64,000 nucleotides of DNA from Hyphomonadaceae bacterium (GCA_022844345.1 JALHLU010000011.1:62001-126000), one strand, 5' to 3'. Positions 1-10,820 are shown, counted from the stretch's first letter. Numbers and translations are program-made. Notes: generated by a model not told the origin, from the letters alone.

Positions 1-363
1 ATCGACGTTGTCGGCATCACCAAGGGCAAGGGTTTCGCCGGCGCGATGAAGCGCTGGAACTTTGGCGGTCTTGAAGCCTCGCACGGCGTGTCGGTGTCGC
101 ACCGCTCGCACGGTTCGACCGGCCAGCGCCAGGATCCGGGCCGCGTGTTCAAGGGCAAGAAGATGGCTGGCCATCTCGGCACTGAGCGCGTCACCACCCA
201 AAACCTCGAAATCGTTCGCACAGATGCCGCCCGCGGCCTGATCCTCGTGAAAGGCGCCGTCCCCGGCGCCCAGAACAGCTGGGTCGAGATCCGCGACGCC
301 GTGAAGCAAGACGCGCACAAGGATGCGCCGATGCCGGCCGGCCTCGTGAAGAAAGAGGGCTGA
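1..363 (+). CDS. rplC: 50S ribosomal protein L3 (3' part)
   Basis: Only the C-terminal 120 residues lie in the window, and the gene begins upstream. The frame is open from base 1 and ends with TGA at 361-363. The L3 signature is visible: a [15 protein letters not shown] segment, then [23 protein letters not shown] and a basic tail. L3 binds 23S rRNA near the peptidyl-transferase entrance and is an early assembly protein. The GQRQ segment corresponds to the region holding the PrmB-methylated glutamine in other bacteria. rplD follows after 5 nt, so it is part of the S10 operon. Confidence 0.97.
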   Translation: MDVVGITKGKGFAGAMKRWNFGGLEASHGVSVSHRSHGSTGQRQDPGRVFKGKKMAGHLGTERVTTQNLEIVRTDAARGLILVKGAVPGAQNSWVEIRDAVKQDAHKDAPMPAGLVKKEG

Positions 364-368
364 GACAG

Positions 369-1001
369 ATGAAACTCCCAGTCGTCAAACTCGACTCCGC
401 CACGGCGGGTGAAGTGGAACTCTCCGACGCCGTGTTCGGCATCGCTGACATCCGCGGTGACATCCTACAGCGCATGGTTCGCTACCAGCTCTCCAAGCGT
501 CAGGCCGGCACGCACTCGACCCAGAACCGCGACGACGTCTCGGTCACGACCAAGAAGCTCTATCGCCAGAAGGGCACCGGCGGCGCCCGCCACGGTTCGC
601 GCAACGCGCCGATCTTCGTCGGCGGCGGCGTGGCCCACGGCCCGCACCCGCACAGCCACGCGCACGGCCTGAACAAGAAGGTTCGCGCCATGGCCCTGAA
701 GCATGCGCTTTCGGCCAAGGTGAAGGACGACGCTCTCATCGTGGTGGACGCGTTCTCGGGCGAGAAGACCAAGGACCTGGTGGCTCAGCTGAAAAAGCTC
801 GGCATCAAGAACGCGCTCTTCATCGGCGGCAAGGACCTGGACGAGAAGTTCGCCAAGGCCGCCAGCAACATCCCCAACATCGACGTGCTCCCGCTCGCCG
901 GCCTCAACGTCTATGACGTGCTGCGCCGCAAGACGCTGGTGCTGTCGCGTGAAGCGGTCGAAGGCGTGAATGCGCGCTTCGCCGAAGCCGAGAAGGCGTA
1001 A
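369..1001 (+). CDS. rplD: 50S ribosomal protein L4
   Basis: This encodes a full-length L4 of 210 residues. The long internal loop that reaches the exit tunnel is recognisable at about residues 60-90 by [15 protein letters not shown] and a His/Gly-rich stretch. In enterobacteria L4 also represses the S10 operon through its leader, but that leader is outside this window. The gene starts 5 nt after rplC and is followed by rplW 4 nt later, which is the compact spacing expected of one transcript. Confidence 0.97.
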   Translation: MKLPVVKLDSATAGEVELSDAVFGIADIRGDILQRMVRYQLSKRQAGTHSTQNRDDVSVTTKKLYRQKGTGGARHGSRNAPIFVGGGVAHGPHPHSHAHGLNKKVRAMALKHALSAKVKDDALIVVDAFSGEKTKDLVAQLKKLGIKNALFIGGKDLDEKFAKAASNIPNIDVLPLAGLNVYDVLRRKTLVLSREAVEGVNARFAEAEKA

Positions 1002-1005
1002 TCAG

Positions 1006-1305
1006 ATGGCCGCTCCAAAAGCCCTCCACTACACGCGCCTGACGGCGCCGATCATCACCGAGAAGTCGACCCTGCTGTCCGAGTTCAACAAGGTCGTCTT
1101 CCGCGTGCCGCTCGAAGCGACGAAACCGCAGATCAAGGAAGCGGTTGAAGCGTTGTTCAACGTCAACGTCACTGGCGTGAACACGATCGTCGTGAAGGGC
1201 AAATCGAAGCTATTCCGCGGTGTTCCGGGCAAGCGTTCCGACGTCAAGAAGGCGATCGTGACGCTCAAGGAAGGCCAATCCATCGACGTGACGACGGGGC
1301 TGTAA
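1006..1305 (+). CDS. rplW: 50S ribosomal protein L23
   Basis: This 99-residue protein sits at the ribosomal tunnel exit, where SecA/SRP and trigger factor dock. The family start ITEKS and the beta-hairpin region with [14 protein letters not shown] are visible. I chose the ATG at 1006 because the L23 homology begins there, although the frame is open further upstream. The gene lies between rplD and rplB in the S10 operon. Confidence 0.96.
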   Translation: MAAPKALHYTRLTAPIITEKSTLLSEFNKVVFRVPLEATKPQIKEAVEALFNVNVTGVNTIVVKGKSKLFRGVPGKRSDVKKAIVTLKEGQSIDVTTGL

Positions 1306-1308
1306 GTC

Positions 1309-2136
<828 letters not shown>

Positions 2137-2150
2137 CGGAGAGAAGCAAG

Positions 2151-2441
2151 ATGTCCCGTTCCGTCTGGAAAGGCCCGTTCGTCGATGGTTACCTGCTGAA
2201 GAAAGCGGCGACCGCGAAGAGCGCTGCCCGCTCGACGCCGATCAAGACCTGGTCGCGCCGCTCGACGATTCTGCCCGATTTCATTGGCCTGACCTTCCAG
2301 GTCCACAACGGCAAGCAGTTCGTGCCGGTGAACGTCTCGGAAGAGATGGTTGGTCACAAGTTCGGCGAGTTCGCGCCGACCCGGAACTTCCCGGGACACG
2401 GTGGCGACAAGAAGGTCGCTCGCAAGCCGGGAGGCAAATAA
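2151..2441 (+). CDS. rpsS: 30S ribosomal protein S19
   Basis: This 96-residue S19 binds the 3' domain of 16S rRNA with S13 in the 30S head. The typical opening [18 protein letters not shown] and the later NGKQFVPV and [13 protein letters not shown] blocks are present. The start is the ATG at 2151, preceded by a purine-rich GGAGAGAAGCAAG, not the upstream ATG at 2052 inside rplB. Confidence 0.97.
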   Translation: MSRSVWKGPFVDGYLLKKAATAKSAARSTPIKTWSRRSTILPDFIGLTFQVHNGKQFVPVNVSEEMVGHKFGEFAPTRNFPGHGGDKKVARKPGGK

Positions 2442-2444
2442 CCC

Positions 2445-2843
2445 ATGGGTAAGCCCAAGGCCCCCCCGAAGCAGGCGTCGAACGAGTCTCGCGCTGTCCT
2501 TCGCATGTACCGGATCAGCCCGCAGAAGCTGAACCTGCTGGCGCAGACGATCCGCGGCCAGAAGGTCGACAAGGCGATGGCGGAACTCGAGTTCTCGCGC
2601 AAGCGCGCCGCGATCGACGTGCTGAAGCTGCTGAAGTCGGCTGTCGCCAATGCCGACAACAACCACGGCCTCGATATCGACAGCCTGGTCGTCGCCGAAG
2701 CGCACGTCGGCAAGAACCTTGTGATGAAGCGCATGCATGCCCGCGCCCGTGGCCGCGGCGTTCGCGTCAACAAGCCTTTCTCGCAGCTCACCATCGTGCT
2801 CCGCGACACGTCCGTGGCAGCTCTCACATCTGAGGCCGCATAA
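2445..2843 (+). CDS. rplV: 50S ribosomal protein L22
   Basis: L22 (132 residues) lines the exit tunnel through its extended beta-hairpin, the site of macrolide-resistance changes in other bacteria. The pattern [14 protein letters not shown] near residue 25 and the C-terminal [20 protein letters not shown] hairpin are clear. Its stop codon overlaps the rpsC start by 1 nt (TAATG), so the two are translationally coupled. Confidence 0.97.
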   Translation: MGKPKAPPKQASNESRAVLRMYRISPQKLNLLAQTIRGQKVDKAMAELEFSRKRAAIDVLKLLKSAVANADNNHGLDIDSLVVAEAHVGKNLVMKRMHARARGRGVRVNKPFSQLTIVLRDTSVAALTSEAA

Positions 2844-3559
2844 TGGGTCAGAAGATCAATCCGACCGGGCTTCGCCTCGGTATCAACCGTACGGCTGACA
2901 GCCGCTGGTACGCAGAGACCGCCGATTTCGGCCGTCTGCTGCACGAAGACATCAAGATCCGGAAGTACATCAAGGAAAAGCTGAAGCAGGCTGGCGTCAG
3001 CAAGGTCATCATCGAGCGTCCGCACAAAAAGTGCCGCATTACCGTTCACACCGCCCGCCCGGGCATGGTGATCGGCAAGAAGGGCGCGGACATCGAGACG
3101 CTGCGCAAGGCGATCGGCAAGCTCTGCAAGGATGAGGTGTTCCTGAACCTCGTCGAGATCCGCAAGCCGGAGACCGACTCGAACCTCGTCGCTGAAGACG
3201 TCGCCCGCCAGCTCGAGCGCCGGGTTTCGTTCCGCCGCGCCATGAAGCGCGCGATGCAGACCTCGATGCGCATGGGCGCCCAGGGTATTCGTCTCACGGT
3301 CGCCGGCCGCCTCGGCGGCGCGGAGATCGCCCGCACCGAATGGTATCGCGAAGGCCGCGTTCCGCTGCACACGCTGCGGGCCGACATCGACTACGGCACG
3401 GCCGAAGCGAAGACGACGTACGGCATCATCGGCATCAAGTGCTGGATCTTCAAAGGCGAGATCATGGAACACGATCCGATGGCGGTGGACCGCAAGCAGG
3501 AAGCGGCTGGCGACAATCGCCCGCGTCGCGACCGTGAGCGTCCGGACCAGCGCGGTTAA
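2843..3559 (+). CDS. rpsC: 30S ribosomal protein S3
   Basis: S3 (238 residues) forms part of the mRNA entry site and helicase centre. The N-terminal [14 protein letters not shown] and the KH domain ([19 protein letters not shown], about residues 72-90) are diagnostic. The C-terminal 25 residues are a charged, Arg/Asp-rich tail that varies among species. The start overlaps the rplV stop. Confidence 0.98.
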   Translation: MGQKINPTGLRLGINRTADSRWYAETADFGRLLHEDIKIRKYIKEKLKQAGVSKVIIERPHKKCRITVHTARPGMVIGKKGADIETLRKAIGKLCKDEVFLNLVEIRKPETDSNLVAEDVARQLERRVSFRRAMKRAMQTSMRMGAQGIRLTVAGRLGGAEIARTEWYREGRVPLHTLRADIDYGTAEAKTTYGIIGIKCWIFKGEIMEHDPMAVDRKQEAAGDNRPRRDRERPDQRG

Positions 3560-3572
3560 GTGAGATAGAGCA

Positions 3573-3986
3573 ATGCTGCAGCCCAAGCGCACAAAATACC
3601 GGAAGGCCTTCAAGGGCCGGATTCACGGGATCGCCAAGTCCGGCTTCACGCTGAACAATGGCAGCCATGGCCTCAAGGCCCTGGAACCGAACCGCGTAAC
3701 CGCTCGCGAGATCGAGGCTGCACGCCGCGCTCTCACCCGCGAGATGAAGCGTCTCGGCAAGGTCTGGTGCCGCGTGTTTCCGGATGTGCCCGTTTCGAAG
3801 AAGCCGATCGAGGTCCGCATGGGCTCCGGCAAGGGCGCGCCCGAATTCTGGGTGGTCCGCGTCAAGCCGGGCCGCATCCTGTTCGAGATCGACGGCGTTC
3901 CGGACGCGATTGCCCGTCAGGCGCTGACGCTTGGCGCAGCGAAGCTGTCGGTCAAGACCAAGATCGTCACGCGGATCGGAGAGTAG
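3573..3986 (+). CDS. rplP: 50S ribosomal protein L16
   Basis: This 137-residue L16 organises the A-site region of 23S rRNA. The opening [16 protein letters not shown] and the central [19 protein letters not shown] block are family hallmarks. It precedes rpmC by 3 nt in the standard order. Confidence 0.97.
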   Translation: MLQPKRTKYRKAFKGRIHGIAKSGFTLNNGSHGLKALEPNRVTAREIEAARRALTREMKRLGKVWCRVFPDVPVSKKPIEVRMGSGKGAPEFWVVRVKPGRILFEIDGVPDAIARQALTLGAAKLSVKTKIVTRIGE

Positions 3987-3989
3987 GGC

Positions 3990-4211
3990 ATGACCAAGCT
4001 GTACGAAATCCGGAAGGACATCGAGACCTGGCGCAAGTCCACGCCGGATCAGCTCCGTGAAGAGCTGGCCGAGCTGCGCAAAGAGCAATTCAACCTGCGT
4101 TTCCAGAAGGCCACCGGCCAGCTGGAGAAGACATCTCGGGTCGGCGACATTCGCCGCTCGATCGCCCGTATCGAGGCGGTCCTGTCCGAGAAGTCGAAGC
4201 AGTCGGCGTAA
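3990..4211 (+). CDS. rpmC: 50S ribosomal protein L29
   Basis: This is a small, helical L29 (73 residues) from the tunnel-exit rim. It has the usual [24 protein letters not shown] core and a C-terminal RIEAVLSEK helix. It lies in its conserved place between rplP and rpsQ. Confidence 0.96.
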   Translation: MTKLYEIRKDIETWRKSTPDQLREELAELRKEQFNLRFQKATGQLEKTSRVGDIRRSIARIEAVLSEKSKQSA

Positions 4212-4221
4212 GGAGAGCACG

Positions 4222-4467
4222 ATGCCAAAGCGAATTATGGTCGGCACGGTTGTCTCCAACAAGATGACGAAGACTGCCGTGGTGAAAGTCGAACGGACCT
4301 TCCTGCACCCGCTTTTCAAGAAGACGGTGCGGAAGTCCAAGAGCTATCACGCGCATGACGAAAACAACAAAGCGCAGGTCGGCCAGATCGTCGAGATCCA
4401 GGAGTGCCCACCGCGCTCCAAGCTGAAGCGCTGGGAAATCGTATCCTTCAAAGGGGATGCCGCATGA
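4222..4467 (+). CDS. rpsQ: 30S ribosomal protein S17
   Basis: This is an 81-residue S17, an OB-fold primary binder of 16S r[21 protein letters not shown] and the later [18 protein letters not shown] mark the family. The start is the ATG at 4222, after an AAGGAGAGCACG ribosome-binding site. The stop overlaps the rplN start (ATGA at 4464-4467). Confidence 0.97.
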   Translation: MPKRIMVGTVVSNKMTKTAVVKVERTFLHPLFKKTVRKSKSYHAHDENNKAQVGQIVEIQECPPRSKLKRWEIVSFKGDAA

Positions 4468-4832
4468 TCCAGATGCAGACAAACCTCGACGTCGCCGACA
4501 ACTCCGGCGCCCGTCGTGTCCAGTGCATCAAGGTGCTGGGCGGATCCAAGCGCCGCTATGCTTCGATCGGCGACATCATTGTCGTCTCGATCAAGGAAGC
4601 CGCGCCCAAGGGCCGCGTCAAAAAAGGCGAAGTGAAGCGCGCGGTTGTCGTGCGTATCTCGAAGGACCTTCAGCGCCGCGACGGCTCGGTGATCCGCTTC
4701 GACTCGAACGCCGCCGTCCTGGTCAACAACCAGAACGAGCCGATCGGCACCCGCATCTTTGGACCGGTTCCGCGCGAACTCCGCGCCAAGAACCACATGA
4801 AGATCATCTCGCTTGCTCCGGAGGTGCTGTAA
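4464..4832 (+). CDS. rplN: 50S ribosomal protein L14
   Basis: L14 (122 residues) lies at the subunit interface. The N-terminal [18 protein letters not shown] and [13 protein letters not shown] near the end are diagnostic. The ATG at 4464 gives the exact family length and overlaps the rpsQ stop. A longer frame starting at 4404 is not supported by homology. Confidence 0.97.
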   Translation: MIQMQTNLDVADNSGARRVQCIKVLGGSKRRYASIGDIIVVSIKEAAPKGRVKKGEVKRAVVVRISKDLQRRDGSVIRFDSNAAVLVNNQNEPIGTRIFGPVPRELRAKNHMKIISLAPEVL

Positions 4833-5152
4833 TGGCCGCCAGAATTCGCAAGGGCGACACGGTCATCATCCTGACCGGCAAGGACAAGGGCGTTAAGGGC
4901 CAGGTCCTGAAGTCGATCCCGGACGAGAGCCGCGTGGTTGTGTCGGGCGTCAACATCAAGGCGCGCCACACCAAGCCGAGCCAGGCTGATCCGCAAGGCG
5001 GGATCAAGCGCAACGAGGCGCCGATCCATGTTTCCAACGTCGCCCACGTCGATCCGACGTCGGGCAAGCCCACGCGCGTCGGTTTCAAGACCGACGACAA
5101 GGGCCGCAAGGTTCGCTTCGCCAAGCGTTCCGGGGAGTCCATCGATGGCTGA
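4832..5152 (+). CDS. rplX: 50S ribosomal protein L24
   Basis: This 106-residue L24 is an assembly initiator of the 50S subunit. A KOW motif ([17 protein letters not shown]) occupies about residues 6-23. The ATG overlaps the rplN stop by 1 nt, and the 3' end overlaps rplE by 8 nt, so rplN-rplX-rplE are tightly coupled. Confidence 0.97.
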   Translation: MAARIRKGDTVIILTGKDKGVKGQVLKSIPDESRVVVSGVNIKARHTKPSQADPQGGIKRNEAPIHVSNVAHVDPTSGKPTRVGFKTDDKGRKVRFAKRSGESIDG

Positions 5153-5702
5153 CGCCAAATATACGCCGCGGCTCAAGTCGCTCTACGACTCGACGATCCG
5201 CGAGAAGCTGACGACGCAGTTCAGCTACACGAACGCCATGCAGGTGCCGGCCCTCGACAAGGTCGTGATCAACATGGGTGTTGGCGAAGCTGTCGCCGAC
5301 TCCAAGAAGATCCGTTCCGCGCTGGCTGACCTCGCCGCGATCTCCGGCCAGAAGCCGCAGGAGACCAAGTCGCGCAAGTCGATCGCCACGTTCAAGCTGC
5401 GCGACGGCATGACCATTGGCTGCAAGGTCACCCTGCGCCGCGAGCGGATGTATGAGTTCGTCGACCGCCTGACGACCATCGCCCTGCCGCGCGTGAAGGA
5501 CTTCCGCGGCCTCAACGCCAAATCCTTCGACGGCCGCGGCAACTTTGCCATGGGCCTGAAGGAGCACATCGTGTTCCCAGAGATCAACTACGACAATATC
5601 GACACGGTCTGGGGCATGGACATCATTGTCTGCACCACGGCGCGGACCAACGAAGAGGCGAAGGCGCTCCTAACGGAGTTTGGCTTCCCCTTCCGCACCT
5701 AG
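5145..5702 (+). CDS. rplE: 50S ribosomal protein L5
   Basis: L5 (185 residues) binds 5S rRNA and contacts the 30S head. It shows the motif [16 protein letters not shown] (about residues 35-50), then [19 protein letters not shown] and the C-terminal [19 protein letters not shown]. The ATG at 5145 overlaps rplX by 8 nt. Confidence 0.97.
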   Translation: MADAKYTPRLKSLYDSTIREKLTTQFSYTNAMQVPALDKVVINMGVGEAVADSKKIRSALADLAAISGQKPQETKSRKSIATFKLRDGMTIGCKVTLRRERMYEFVDRLTTIALPRVKDFRGLNAKSFDGRGNFAMGLKEHIVFPEINYDNIDTVWGMDIIVCTTARTNEEAKALLTEFGFPFRT

Positions 5703-5721
5703 TCGCGCTGGAGAGAACGAG

Positions 5722-6027
5722 ATGGCTAAGAAGAGCTCGATCGAAAAGAACAACCGGCGCAAGCGGCTTGTGGACCAGTATGCCAAGAAGCGTGCTGAGC
5801 TGAAGGCCGTCGCTCTCGACGAAAGTCTTCCCCTTGAAGACCGTTTCGACGCGCGCATGAAGCTGGCGAAGCTGCCGCGCAACTCCGCGCCCAACCGGGT
5901 GCGCAACCGTTGCGAGATCTCCGGCCGCCCGCGCGCCTATTATCGGAAACTCAGAATGTCCCGCATCGCCCTGCGCGAGTACGGCTCCCAGGGTATGATC
6001 CCTGGGCTCGTGAAGTCGAGCTGGTAG
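5722..6027 (+). CDS. rpsN: 30S ribosomal protein S14 (zinc-free, long type)
   Basis: This S14 is the 101-residue, zinc-independent form: only one cysteine is present and no CxxC pairs. The C-terminal [16 protein letters not shown] and [18 protein letters not shown] are typical. The ATG at 5722 follows GGAGAGAACGAG. It assembles late in the 30S head. Confidence 0.97.
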   Translation: MAKKSSIEKNNRRKRLVDQYAKKRAELKAVALDESLPLEDRFDARMKLAKLPRNSAPNRVRNRCEISGRPRAYYRKLRMSRIALREYGSQGMIPGLVKSSW

Positions 6028-6042
6028 GGGAGGCATAGACAC

Positions 6043-6438
6043 ATGCAAATGAACGATCCCCTCGGCGATCTCCTGACGCGCATCCGCAACGCCCAGCGTC
6101 GCGGCCGCTCGACGGTGCAGTCGCCCTCGTCGAAACTCCGCGCCCACGTTCTGGAAGTGCTCCAGCGCGAAGGTTACATCCGCGGCTTCACGGAAGTGGA
6201 GAAGGACGGATACAAGGAGCTCGATATCGAGCTGAAGTATTATGATGGTGCGCCCGTGATCTCCGAGATCCGCCGCATCTCGAAACCGGGCCGCCGGGTT
6301 TACTCGGCTGTCCGCGACCTGCCGCTGGTTCGCAACGGTCTGGGCATCTCCGTCCTCTCCACGCCGAAGGGCGTGATGTCGGACGCCGAGGCGCGCACCC
6401 AGAACGTTGGCGGCGAAATCCTCTGCCGGGTGAGCTAA
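6043..6438 (+). CDS. rpsH: 30S ribosomal protein S8
   Basis: S8 (131 residues) is a primary 16S rRNA binder and in E. coli the repressor of the spc operon. [15 protein letters not shown] near the start and [16 protein letters not shown] near the end identify it. The second ATG at 6049 is an alternative start, but the GGGGAGG ribosome-binding site suits 6043. Confidence 0.97.
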   Translation: MQMNDPLGDLLTRIRNAQRRGRSTVQSPSSKLRAHVLEVLQREGYIRGFTEVEKDGYKELDIELKYYDGAPVISEIRRISKPGRRVYSAVRDLPLVRNGLGISVLSTPKGVMSDAEARTQNVGGEILCRVS

Positions 6439-6439
6439 C

Positions 6440-6976
6440 ATGTCTCGCGTTGGAAAAAAGACGATTGAAGCGGTCAAGGGCGTCGACATCAAAGTCGCCG
6501 GCGGCCAGGTCACCGTGAAGGGGCCGAAGGGCGAGCTCGTGATGACCCTGACGGACGAAGTGTCCGTCAAGGTCAAGGACGGCGAAGTGAACGTTGAAGC
6601 CCGCAATCCAGACGAACGCCGTTCGAAAGCGATGTGGGGCACGACGCGCGCCAACATCCAGAACATGATCACGGGCGTGACGACCGGCTTCACCAAGGAC
6701 CTTGAACTGGTCGGTGTCGGTTACCGCGCCGCCCTGAAGGGCAAGGACCTCGAACTCTCGCTCGGCTACTCGCACCCGGTTGTCTACAAGGCGCCTGCCG
6801 GCATCACTTTCGCGTCGGCCAAGCCGACCGAGATCAAGATTTCCGGCGCCGACAAGCAGGCCGTTGGTCAGGTCGCCGCCGAGCTTCGCAGTTTCCGTCC
6901 GCCGGAGCCCTATAAGGGCAAGGGCGTCCGCAAGGTGGGCGAATACGTCCGCCGCAAGGAAGGCAAGAAGAAGTAA
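6440..6976 (+). CDS. rplF: 50S ribosomal protein L6
   Basis: L6 (178 residues) lies near the factor-binding site. It has two repeated domains. The C-terminal signature PPEPYKGKGVRKVGEYVRRKEGKKK is intact (about residues 154-178). It starts 1 nt after the rpsH stop codon. Confidence 0.97.
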   Translation: MSRVGKKTIEAVKGVDIKVAGGQVTVKGPKGELVMTLTDEVSVKVKDGEVNVEARNPDERRSKAMWGTTRANIQNMITGVTTGFTKDLELVGVGYRAALKGKDLELSLGYSHPVVYKAPAGITFASAKPTEIKISGADKQAVGQVAAELRSFRPPEPYKGKGVRKVGEYVRRKEGKKK

Positions 6977-6979
6977 GCC

Positions 6980-7333
6980 ATGGCCTCGCTTCAACACAGA
7001 CAGTTCGACCGCCGCGCCCAGCGCGTCCGTACGAAACTCCGCAAGGTCGCCGCCGGCAAGCCGCGCCTTTCCGTCACTCGTTCGACCAAGCACATCTCGG
7101 TGCAGCTCATCGACGACGCCAAGGGCGTCACCGTTGCGGCCGCCTCGTCGCTTGAGAAGGACTTCAAGGGCGGCACCAAGTCCGAAGACGCGAGCATCGT
7201 GGGCAAGCTCATCGCTGAGCGTGCTTCCAAGGCTGGCGTCACCGATGTGGTCTTCGACCGCGGCGGCTACATTTTCCATGGCCGCGTGAAAGCGCTCGCC
7301 GATGCCGCCCGCGAGGGCGGTCTGAAATTCTAG
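6980..7333 (+). CDS. rplR: 50S ribosomal protein L18
   Basis: This 117-residue L18 carries 5S rRNA into the 50S subunit with L5. The basic N-terminus, [18 protein letters not shown], and [26 protein letters not shown] at the end are diagnostic. It begins 3 nt after rplF. Confidence 0.97.
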   Translation: MASLQHRQFDRRAQRVRTKLRKVAAGKPRLSVTRSTKHISVQLIDDAKGVTVAAASSLEKDFKGGTKSEDASIVGKLIAERASKAGVTDVVFDRGGYIFHGRVKALADAAREGGLKF

Positions 7334-7342
7334 GAGTCGCGA

Positions 7343-7951
7343 ATGGCCCGTGAAGGCGAACGTAGCGAACGTGGTGGAGAGCGCGGTGAGCGCGGCCGCG
7401 GCCGTCGTCGTGAAGGCGGCGATGATCGCGAACAGTCCGAAATCATCGACAAGCTGGTTGCCATCAACCGCGTCGCCAAGGTGGTGAAGGGCGGCAAGAA
7501 CTTCGCGTTCGCAGCCCTCGTCGTCGTCGGCGACCAGAAGGGCCGTATCGGCTACGGTCACGGCAAGGCCCGTGAGGTTCCCGAGGCGATCCGCAAGGCC
7601 ACCGAGGAAGCCAAGAAGTCCATGGTCCGCGTGCCGCTGCGCGAGGGCCGTACGCTTCACCACGACACCCACGGCCGTTGGGGCGCTGGCAAGGTCATCA
7701 TGCGTTCGGCTCCGGCCGGTACGGGCGTGATCGCCGGCGGACCGATGCGCGCGGTGTTCGACGTTCTCGGCATCCGTGACGTCGTCGCCAAGTCGACCGG
7801 TTCCTCGAACCCGTACAACATGGTTCGCGCCACCATCGACGCGCTCAAGCGCCAGGCTTCGCCCCGTCAGATCGCGTCCAAGCGCGGCCTGAAGGTGCAG
7901 GACATCATCGCCCGCCGTACTGACGGTTCGGGCAACGCCGAAGTCGCGTAA
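7343..7951 (+). CDS. rpsE: 30S ribosomal protein S5
   Basis: S5 (202 residues) functions in decoding fidelity at the mRNA entry. The core is typical: [17 protein letters not shown], then [19 protein letters not shown]. The first 35 residues form an Arg/Gly/Glu-rich low-complexity extension that is common in alphaproteobacterial S5 and probably contacts rRNA. Confidence 0.97.
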   Translation: MAREGERSERGGERGERGRGRRREGGDDREQSEIIDKLVAINRVAKVVKGGKNFAFAALVVVGDQKGRIGYGHGKAREVPEAIRKATEEAKKSMVRVPLREGRTLHHDTHGRWGAGKVIMRSAPAGTGVIAGGPMRAVFDVLGIRDVVAKSTGSSNPYNMVRATIDALKRQASPRQIASKRGLKVQDIIARRTDGSGNAEVA

Positions 7952-7965
7952 GGGAGACGGTCGAG

Positions 7966-8154
7966 ATGGCTGCCAAGAAAACCCTCCGCGTGAAGCAGGT
8001 GAAGAGCCCGCAGCGCCGCGAAGCTTCGCAGCGCGCGACGCTGGTTGGCCTGGGCCTCAACAAGCTGGCGCGCGAGCGCGAGCTTGAAGATACGCCTTCG
8101 GTTCGCGGCATGATCGCCAAGGTCGCGCACCTTGTCGAAGTCGTGACTGACTAA
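7966..8154 (+). CDS. rpmD: 50S ribosomal protein L30
   Basis: This 62-residue protein matches L30, with the [19 protein letters not shown] opening and a [14 protein letters not shown] ending. It follows rpsE by 14 nt and precedes rplO, its conserved place. L30 is a small 50S protein that is dispensable in some bacteria. Confidence 0.95.
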   Translation: MAAKKTLRVKQVKSPQRREASQRATLVGLGLNKLARERELEDTPSVRGMIAKVAHLVEVVTD

Positions 8155-8201
8155 GTATTTGCTGGTCGTCCCCGCGGGGGCGCGCTGGCCTGGAGAGCAA
8201 G

Positions 8202-8684
8202 ATGAAACTGAACCAGATCTCCGACAAGGAAGGCGCCCGCAAGAAGCGGATGCGCGTTGGCCTTGGTGTCGGCTCGGGCAAGGGCAAGACCGCCGGTCGC
8301 GGCGTGAAGGGCCAAAAGGCTCGCCGCGGCGTAGCCATCAATGGCTTCGAAGGCGGCCAGATGCCGATCTACATGCGCCTTCCCAAGCGCGGCTTCACGC
8401 CGTTCAACGCGAAATCGTATGCCGAGGTCAACATCGGCCGGATCGAGGTTGCGATCAAAGCCGGCAAGCTTGACGCCAAGAAGACGATCGACGCTGATGC
8501 GCTGATCGCCTCCGGCGTGCTGCGTCGCAGCAAGGACGGCGTGCGCCTCCTTGCAAAAGGCGAACTGACTTCCAAAGTTGAACTGGTCGTGCACGGCGCT
8601 TCCAAGGCGGCCATCGAAGCGGTGGAAAAAGCCGGCGGCAAGGTTACTGTGACAAAACCGGTTGCCGCTGAGGCTGCCGAGTAG
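8202..8684 (+). CDS. rplO: 50S ribosomal protein L15
   Basis: L15 (160 residues) is a late assembly protein. The glycine- and lysine-rich N-terminal arm ([22 protein letters not shown]) and [18 protein letters not shown] are diagnostic. The C-terminus ends in a short Ala/Glu tail. An 8-bp perfect hairpin starts 1 nt after the stop. Confidence 0.96.
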   Translation: MKLNQISDKEGARKKRMRVGLGVGSGKGKTAGRGVKGQKARRGVAINGFEGGQMPIYMRLPKRGFTPFNAKSYAEVNIGRIEVAIKAGKLDAKKTIDADALIASGVLRRSKDGVRLLAKGELTSKVELVVHGASKAAIEAVEKAGGKVTVTKPVAAEAAE

Positions 8685-8685
8685 G

Positions 8686-8753
8686 CTATCCTGGTTTCAG
8701 GATAGTCGCGCGCGTGGCTGGGCCTGCCATTCCGGCAGCGTGACGGCCACGCG
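8686..8753 (+). promoter_or_regulatory. structured rplO-secY intercistronic region
   Basis: Two structures fill the spacer. A perfect 8-bp stem (8686-8693 with 8698-8705, loop GTTT) is followed by a second stem (8711-8718 with 8746-8753) that encloses an inner 5-bp hairpin (8724-8728 with 8734-8738). The secY ribosome-binding site GGAGGGCGGG comes directly after. There is no U-tract, so a simple terminator is unlikely. Control of secY expression or mRNA processing is inference. Confidence 0.5.
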
Positions 8754-8770
8754 ATCTGGAGGGCGGGCGT

Positions 8771-10150
8771 ATGGTCTCCGCAGCCGAGCAGCTGGCACGT
8801 AACATCTCCTTCTCGACTTTCGGGAAGGCGAAAGAACTTCAGGCCCGCATCTGGTTCACGCTCGGGGCACTGCTGGTCTATCGCATCGGCGCGCAGATCC
8901 CGATCCCCGGTCTCGACACGGCCCAGTATGCCATGGCCTTCCAGGGCATGAAGGAAGGCATCCTGGGAATGTGGAACACATTCTCGGGCGGCGCCGTCGA
9001 GCGTATGGCCATCTTCGCCCTCAACGTGATGCCTTACATTTCGGCGTCGATCATCGTCCAGATCCTGTCCACCGCCGTTCCTGCGCTTGAGCGTTTGAAG
9101 AAGGAAGGCGAGACCGGCCGGAAGCAGATCAATCAGTACACACGCTACCTTACGGTCGTTCTTGCGCTTGCACAGGCGTGGGGCGTCGCCGTTGCGCTCA
9201 ACAACGACACAATGGCCTTTGAGCCTGGCCCTTACTTCATGGCCTCGACGGTCATCACGCTGGTCGGCGGCACGATCTTCCTGATGTGGCTGGGCGAGCA
9301 GGTCACCGCCCGCGGCGTCGGCAACGGAATCTCGCTGATCATCTTCGCCGGCATCGTCGCCGAACTGCCAAACTACATCGTCGGAACGTGGGGTGAGGTC
9401 TATCGCGGCAGGCTCGAATTCGTGGCCGTGTTGGCTATCATAGGCCTCGCGGCTGCGATGGTGCTGTTCGTCGTGTTCATCGAGCGCTCGCAGCGCCGCC
9501 TGTTAATCCAGTATCCAAAGCGCCAGCAGGGCAACCGCATGGTCGGCGGGGAATCGTCCTTCCTGCCGCTCAAGGTGAACTCGGCTGGCGTTATCCCGGC
9601 GATCTTCGCATCGTCCCTGCTGATGCTGCCGCAGACCCTGGCGGGTTTTAACGCGCCCGCGACGATGGCTGATGGATCTATCGATCCCAACGCCGTCGCC
9701 CAGACCGGCTGGTGGGGCGATGTGTTGACCTTCATCAACGCCTATCTCGGCACGGGCCAGCCGCTGCACATCATCGTGTTTGCTGCGCTGATTATCTTCT
9801 TCTGCTTCTTCTACACCTCGATCGTGTTCAACCCGGAGGAGACGGCCGAGAACCTTCGGAAGTATGGCGGCTTCATCCCGGGTTACCGTCCTGGCAAGCG
9901 CACCGCTGAACACCTCGATTATGTTCTGACGCGCCTTACTGTGATCGGCTCGATCTACATGGCCGCGATCTGCGTGTTGCCTGAGCTCCTGCGAAACCAG
10001 TTCAACGGCCGCTTCTATGTTGGCGGCACGTCACTGCTGATTGTCGTGTCGGTTACGATGGACACGGTTTCGCAGATCCAGTCGCACCTGATCGGCCACC
10101 AGTATGAGGGCATGATCAAGAAGTCTCGGTTGGGGGGCAAGAAGAAGTGA
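8771..10150 (+). CDS. secY: preprotein translocase subunit SecY
   Basis: SecY (459 residues) is the pore-forming subunit of the Sec translocon in the inner membrane. About ten hydrophobic segments are visible. Family motifs include GALLVYRIGAQIPIPGLD near the N-terminus, QINQYTRYLTV, and ANLRKYGGFIPGYRPGK-like sequence (here ENLRKYGG) near residue 365. Its start follows GGAGGGCGGGCGT. The last base pairs overlap adk (GTGA). Confidence 0.98.
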   Translation: MVSAAEQLARNISFSTFGKAKELQARIWFTLGALLVYRIGAQIPIPGLDTAQYAMAFQGMKEGILGMWNTFSGGAVERMAIFALNVMPYISASIIVQILSTAVPALERLKKEGETGRKQINQYTRYLTVVLALAQAWGVAVALNNDTMAFEPGPYFMASTVITLVGGTIFLMWLGEQVTARGVGNGISLIIFAGIVAELPNYIVGTWGEVYRGRLEFVAVLAIIGLAAAMVLFVVFIERSQRRLLIQYPKRQQGNRMVGGESSFLPLKVNSAGVIPAIFASSLLMLPQTLAGFNAPATMADGSIDPNAVAQTGWWGDVLTFINAYLGTGQPLHIIVFAALIIFFCFFYTSIVFNPEETAENLRKYGGFIPGYRPGKRTAEHLDYVLTRLTVIGSIYMAAICVLPELLRNQFNGRFYVGGTSLLIVVSVTMDTVSQIQSHLIGHQYEGMIKKSRLGGKKK

Positions 10151-10713
10151 ACCTGATCCTGTTCGGCCCGCCTGCAGCGGGCAAGGGAACCCAGGCCAAG
10201 AAGCTCGTGGCCGATCGCGGCTTCATCCAGCTCTCGACCGGGGACATGCTGCGCGCGGCGCGGACGTCCGGGTCGGACCTGGGCAAGCGGGTGGCCGAGA
10301 TCATGGATTCGGGGTCGCTGGTTTCCGACGAGATCGTCATCGCCCTGATCGAGGAACAGCTCGAGCAGAACCCTGGCGCCTCCGGCTTCATCTTCGACGG
10401 ATTTCCCCGGACAATCCCGCAGGCCAAGGCGCTTGACGATTCGCTGGCCGCACGCGGCCGCAAGGTCGACGCCGTGATCCGCCTCAAGGTGGATGAGAAC
10501 GCGCTTATTGAACGGGTAACCAAGCGTTTTGAGGCCGAAGGCCGGGCGGACGACAATCCAGACGCCTTCAAGAAGCGCCTCGTGGCCTACAGCAGCCAGA
10601 CAGCGCCGCTGGTTGAGGTCTACCGGGCGCAAGGCAAGCTAAGCGAGATCGACGGCATGGCCGATGTCGCCAGCGTGGCGGCGGCGATCGGCGGGATCCT
10701 CGACTCTGTTTGA
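10147..10713 (+). CDS. adk: adenylate kinase, short-LID form
   Basis: This enzyme interconverts ATP + AMP and 2 ADP. The P-loop GPPAAGKGT is at residues 7-15, and the AMP-binding LSTGDMLRAA and DGFPRTIPQA follow. At 188 residues it lacks the long zinc-binding LID of the 214-residue type, and the LID region is short (RFEAEGRADDNPDAFKKRL). The start is a GTG that overlaps the secY stop (GTGA), the common secY-adk coupling. Confidence 0.97.
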   Translation: MNLILFGPPAAGKGTQAKKLVADRGFIQLSTGDMLRAARTSGSDLGKRVAEIMDSGSLVSDEIVIALIEEQLEQNPGASGFIFDGFPRTIPQAKALDDSLAARGRKVDAVIRLKVDENALIERVTKRFEAEGRADDNPDAFKKRLVAYSSQTAPLVEVYRAQGKLSEIDGMADVASVAAAIGGILDSV

Positions 10714-10792
10714 GAAAAGACGTGTGGATTCAGGCAACAACGCTCCAAACTTCAACGCCTGGGGCAGGGTGGCCACAAAAGGAAATAAGCGG

Positions 10793-10820
10793 TTGACGGG
10801 CGAACTTCGCCACATATAAG
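10793..10820 (+). promoter_or_regulatory. promoter of the rpsM-rplQ unit
   Basis: A TTGACG -35 box (10793-10798) and TATAAG -10 box (10815-10820) are separated by 16 bp. They lie in the 247-bp space between adk and rpsM. This is the best housekeeping-sigma promoter seen in the ribosomal region and would give a leader of about 135 nt. It is a pattern match only. Confidence 0.7.
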
